A DNA stretch of 64,000 bases. It comes from Paraspadella gotoi (lineage: Eukaryota > Chaetognatha). The DNA lies in assembly GCA_051294375.1 (NCBI GenBank), contig CM119268.1:7774632-7838631 (forward strand). Direction: 5' to 3'. Both the position numbers and the translations under genes were made by a program. A model generated the notes under the pieces. It did no database searches. It was not told where the DNA came from and was given only the letters and a program-made list of their open reading frames with translations. Below are positions 63,242 through 64,000 of the stretch, piece by piece; within the stretch, counting starts at the first letter, position 1; each line of letters begins with the position of its first letter.

Positions 63242-64000
63242 GTGAATCCGAATCGAAACGAAGAGAGAAAAAAAAAACAAGAAAACAAAAGCGCAGATCA
63301 GTTTTTTATTTTCATTATTTTTTTTTTTTAATTTTCCAGTCGTCCTCCCCCTTTCTCTTTCCGAAACAAAAACAAAAAAAACCGAGAGAGAGGGACAGAG
63401 AACATTTGTTTTTTTCGCGTCGTCCTCTCTTTTCTATTCTCTTTTCTATTCTCTTTTCTTTTCTATTCTCTTCTCTTTTCTTCCGATCTTTTCCCCTCAG
63501 TTCTGAAAAAAAATTTGACGACGTCGTTGCTTTTTCGTTCACTAGTCCAAAAAAATATCACAATCGCTGTGTTAGATCGTCTTTTTTTTTCCGTAACGAC
63601 GTTAGATTATATCGTGTTATTCGTTTTAAATGTCAGAAAACCAAAAAAAAAGGCTAAAAACCTTCACGCGTAAATAAACAAACAAACGAGAGAATGAAGC
63701 TAAAGTTTTTTTTGTTTTAAATGCACAATTGAACTAAAAAAAAACCTGGCATATCTTCCCCCTCAAATAATATATCAGGCTTTTTTAGGGCTACGAATAC
63801 AACCCGATGATGTCATAGCCTAATAATAAACTCTTTAGCCAAAGCTCGTCTATCTTTTTAACCATATCACGTCAAATTAAAAAAAAAACATAAAAAATTA
63901 AAAAAAAAAAAAACAAAAGACATTTCCATTGATTCCAACTTTTTTCGACATCATTTTAACTCGCGCTTTTTCTTGTCCCCGCTCGATCCGGGTTTCGCAG

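Overview
This window is eukaryotic. Short exons with GT-AG splice sites sit in long AT-rich introns that are packed with CT/GA, GTC and tetranucleotide microsatellites. The main gene is a LAR-type receptor tyrosine phosphatase whose Ig/FN3 ectodomain looks most like arthropod Lar. TTAGG-like motifs also occur, in an intronic minisatellite. An arthropod is likely, perhaps a crustacean or chelicerate, but I cannot name the species.

Region 1 (1-12.1 kb) is mostly non-coding. It holds many microsatellites, a CCAAT-box-rich promoter-like patch near 9.35-9.5 kb, a weak candidate signal-peptide exon near 1.45 kb, and four minus-strand exons (10213-12089) of a multi-pass membrane protein that resembles the C-terminal half of a TLC-domain (CLN8-like) protein.

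Region 2 (about 11.8-33 kb) is badly affected by assembly. A 4.7 kb segment occurs twice (about 11832-16530 and 24835-29650), separated by 8.3 kb of error-rich filler and a run of 25 Ns. The filler contains noisy copies of the first Lar exons interleaved with reverse-complemented pieces of the same locus. The true locus probably has this sequence once.

Region 3 (29651-64000) is the real Lar gene on the plus strand: 22 constitutive-type exons plus one alternative exon. They code for Ig1-Ig3 and about seven FN3 domains, roughly 1,020 residues. The gene is open at both ends: the signal peptide is not securely placed, and the later FN3 domains, membrane segment and phosphatase domains lie beyond 64000. 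Within it I see four notable structures: (a) two 111-nt, same-phase, homologous exons for the second half of Ig2 (44248-44358 and 45348-45458), which look mutually exclusive, with a GC-rich inverted repeat in the intron between them; (b) a complete five-exon antisense gene for a 201-residue NADPH-dependent FMN reductase-family protein (49433-50904) nested in an intron, with a GC-AG first intron that carries a snap-back insertion; (c) a 2.4 kb plus-strand ORF for a Lys/Glu/Arg-rich protein between FN3-3 and FN3-4, with a phase-compatible splice acceptor and a downstream polyadenylation signal, so it may be an alternative last exon of Lar or a nested gene; (d) decayed partial copies of the 3' end of the third exon.
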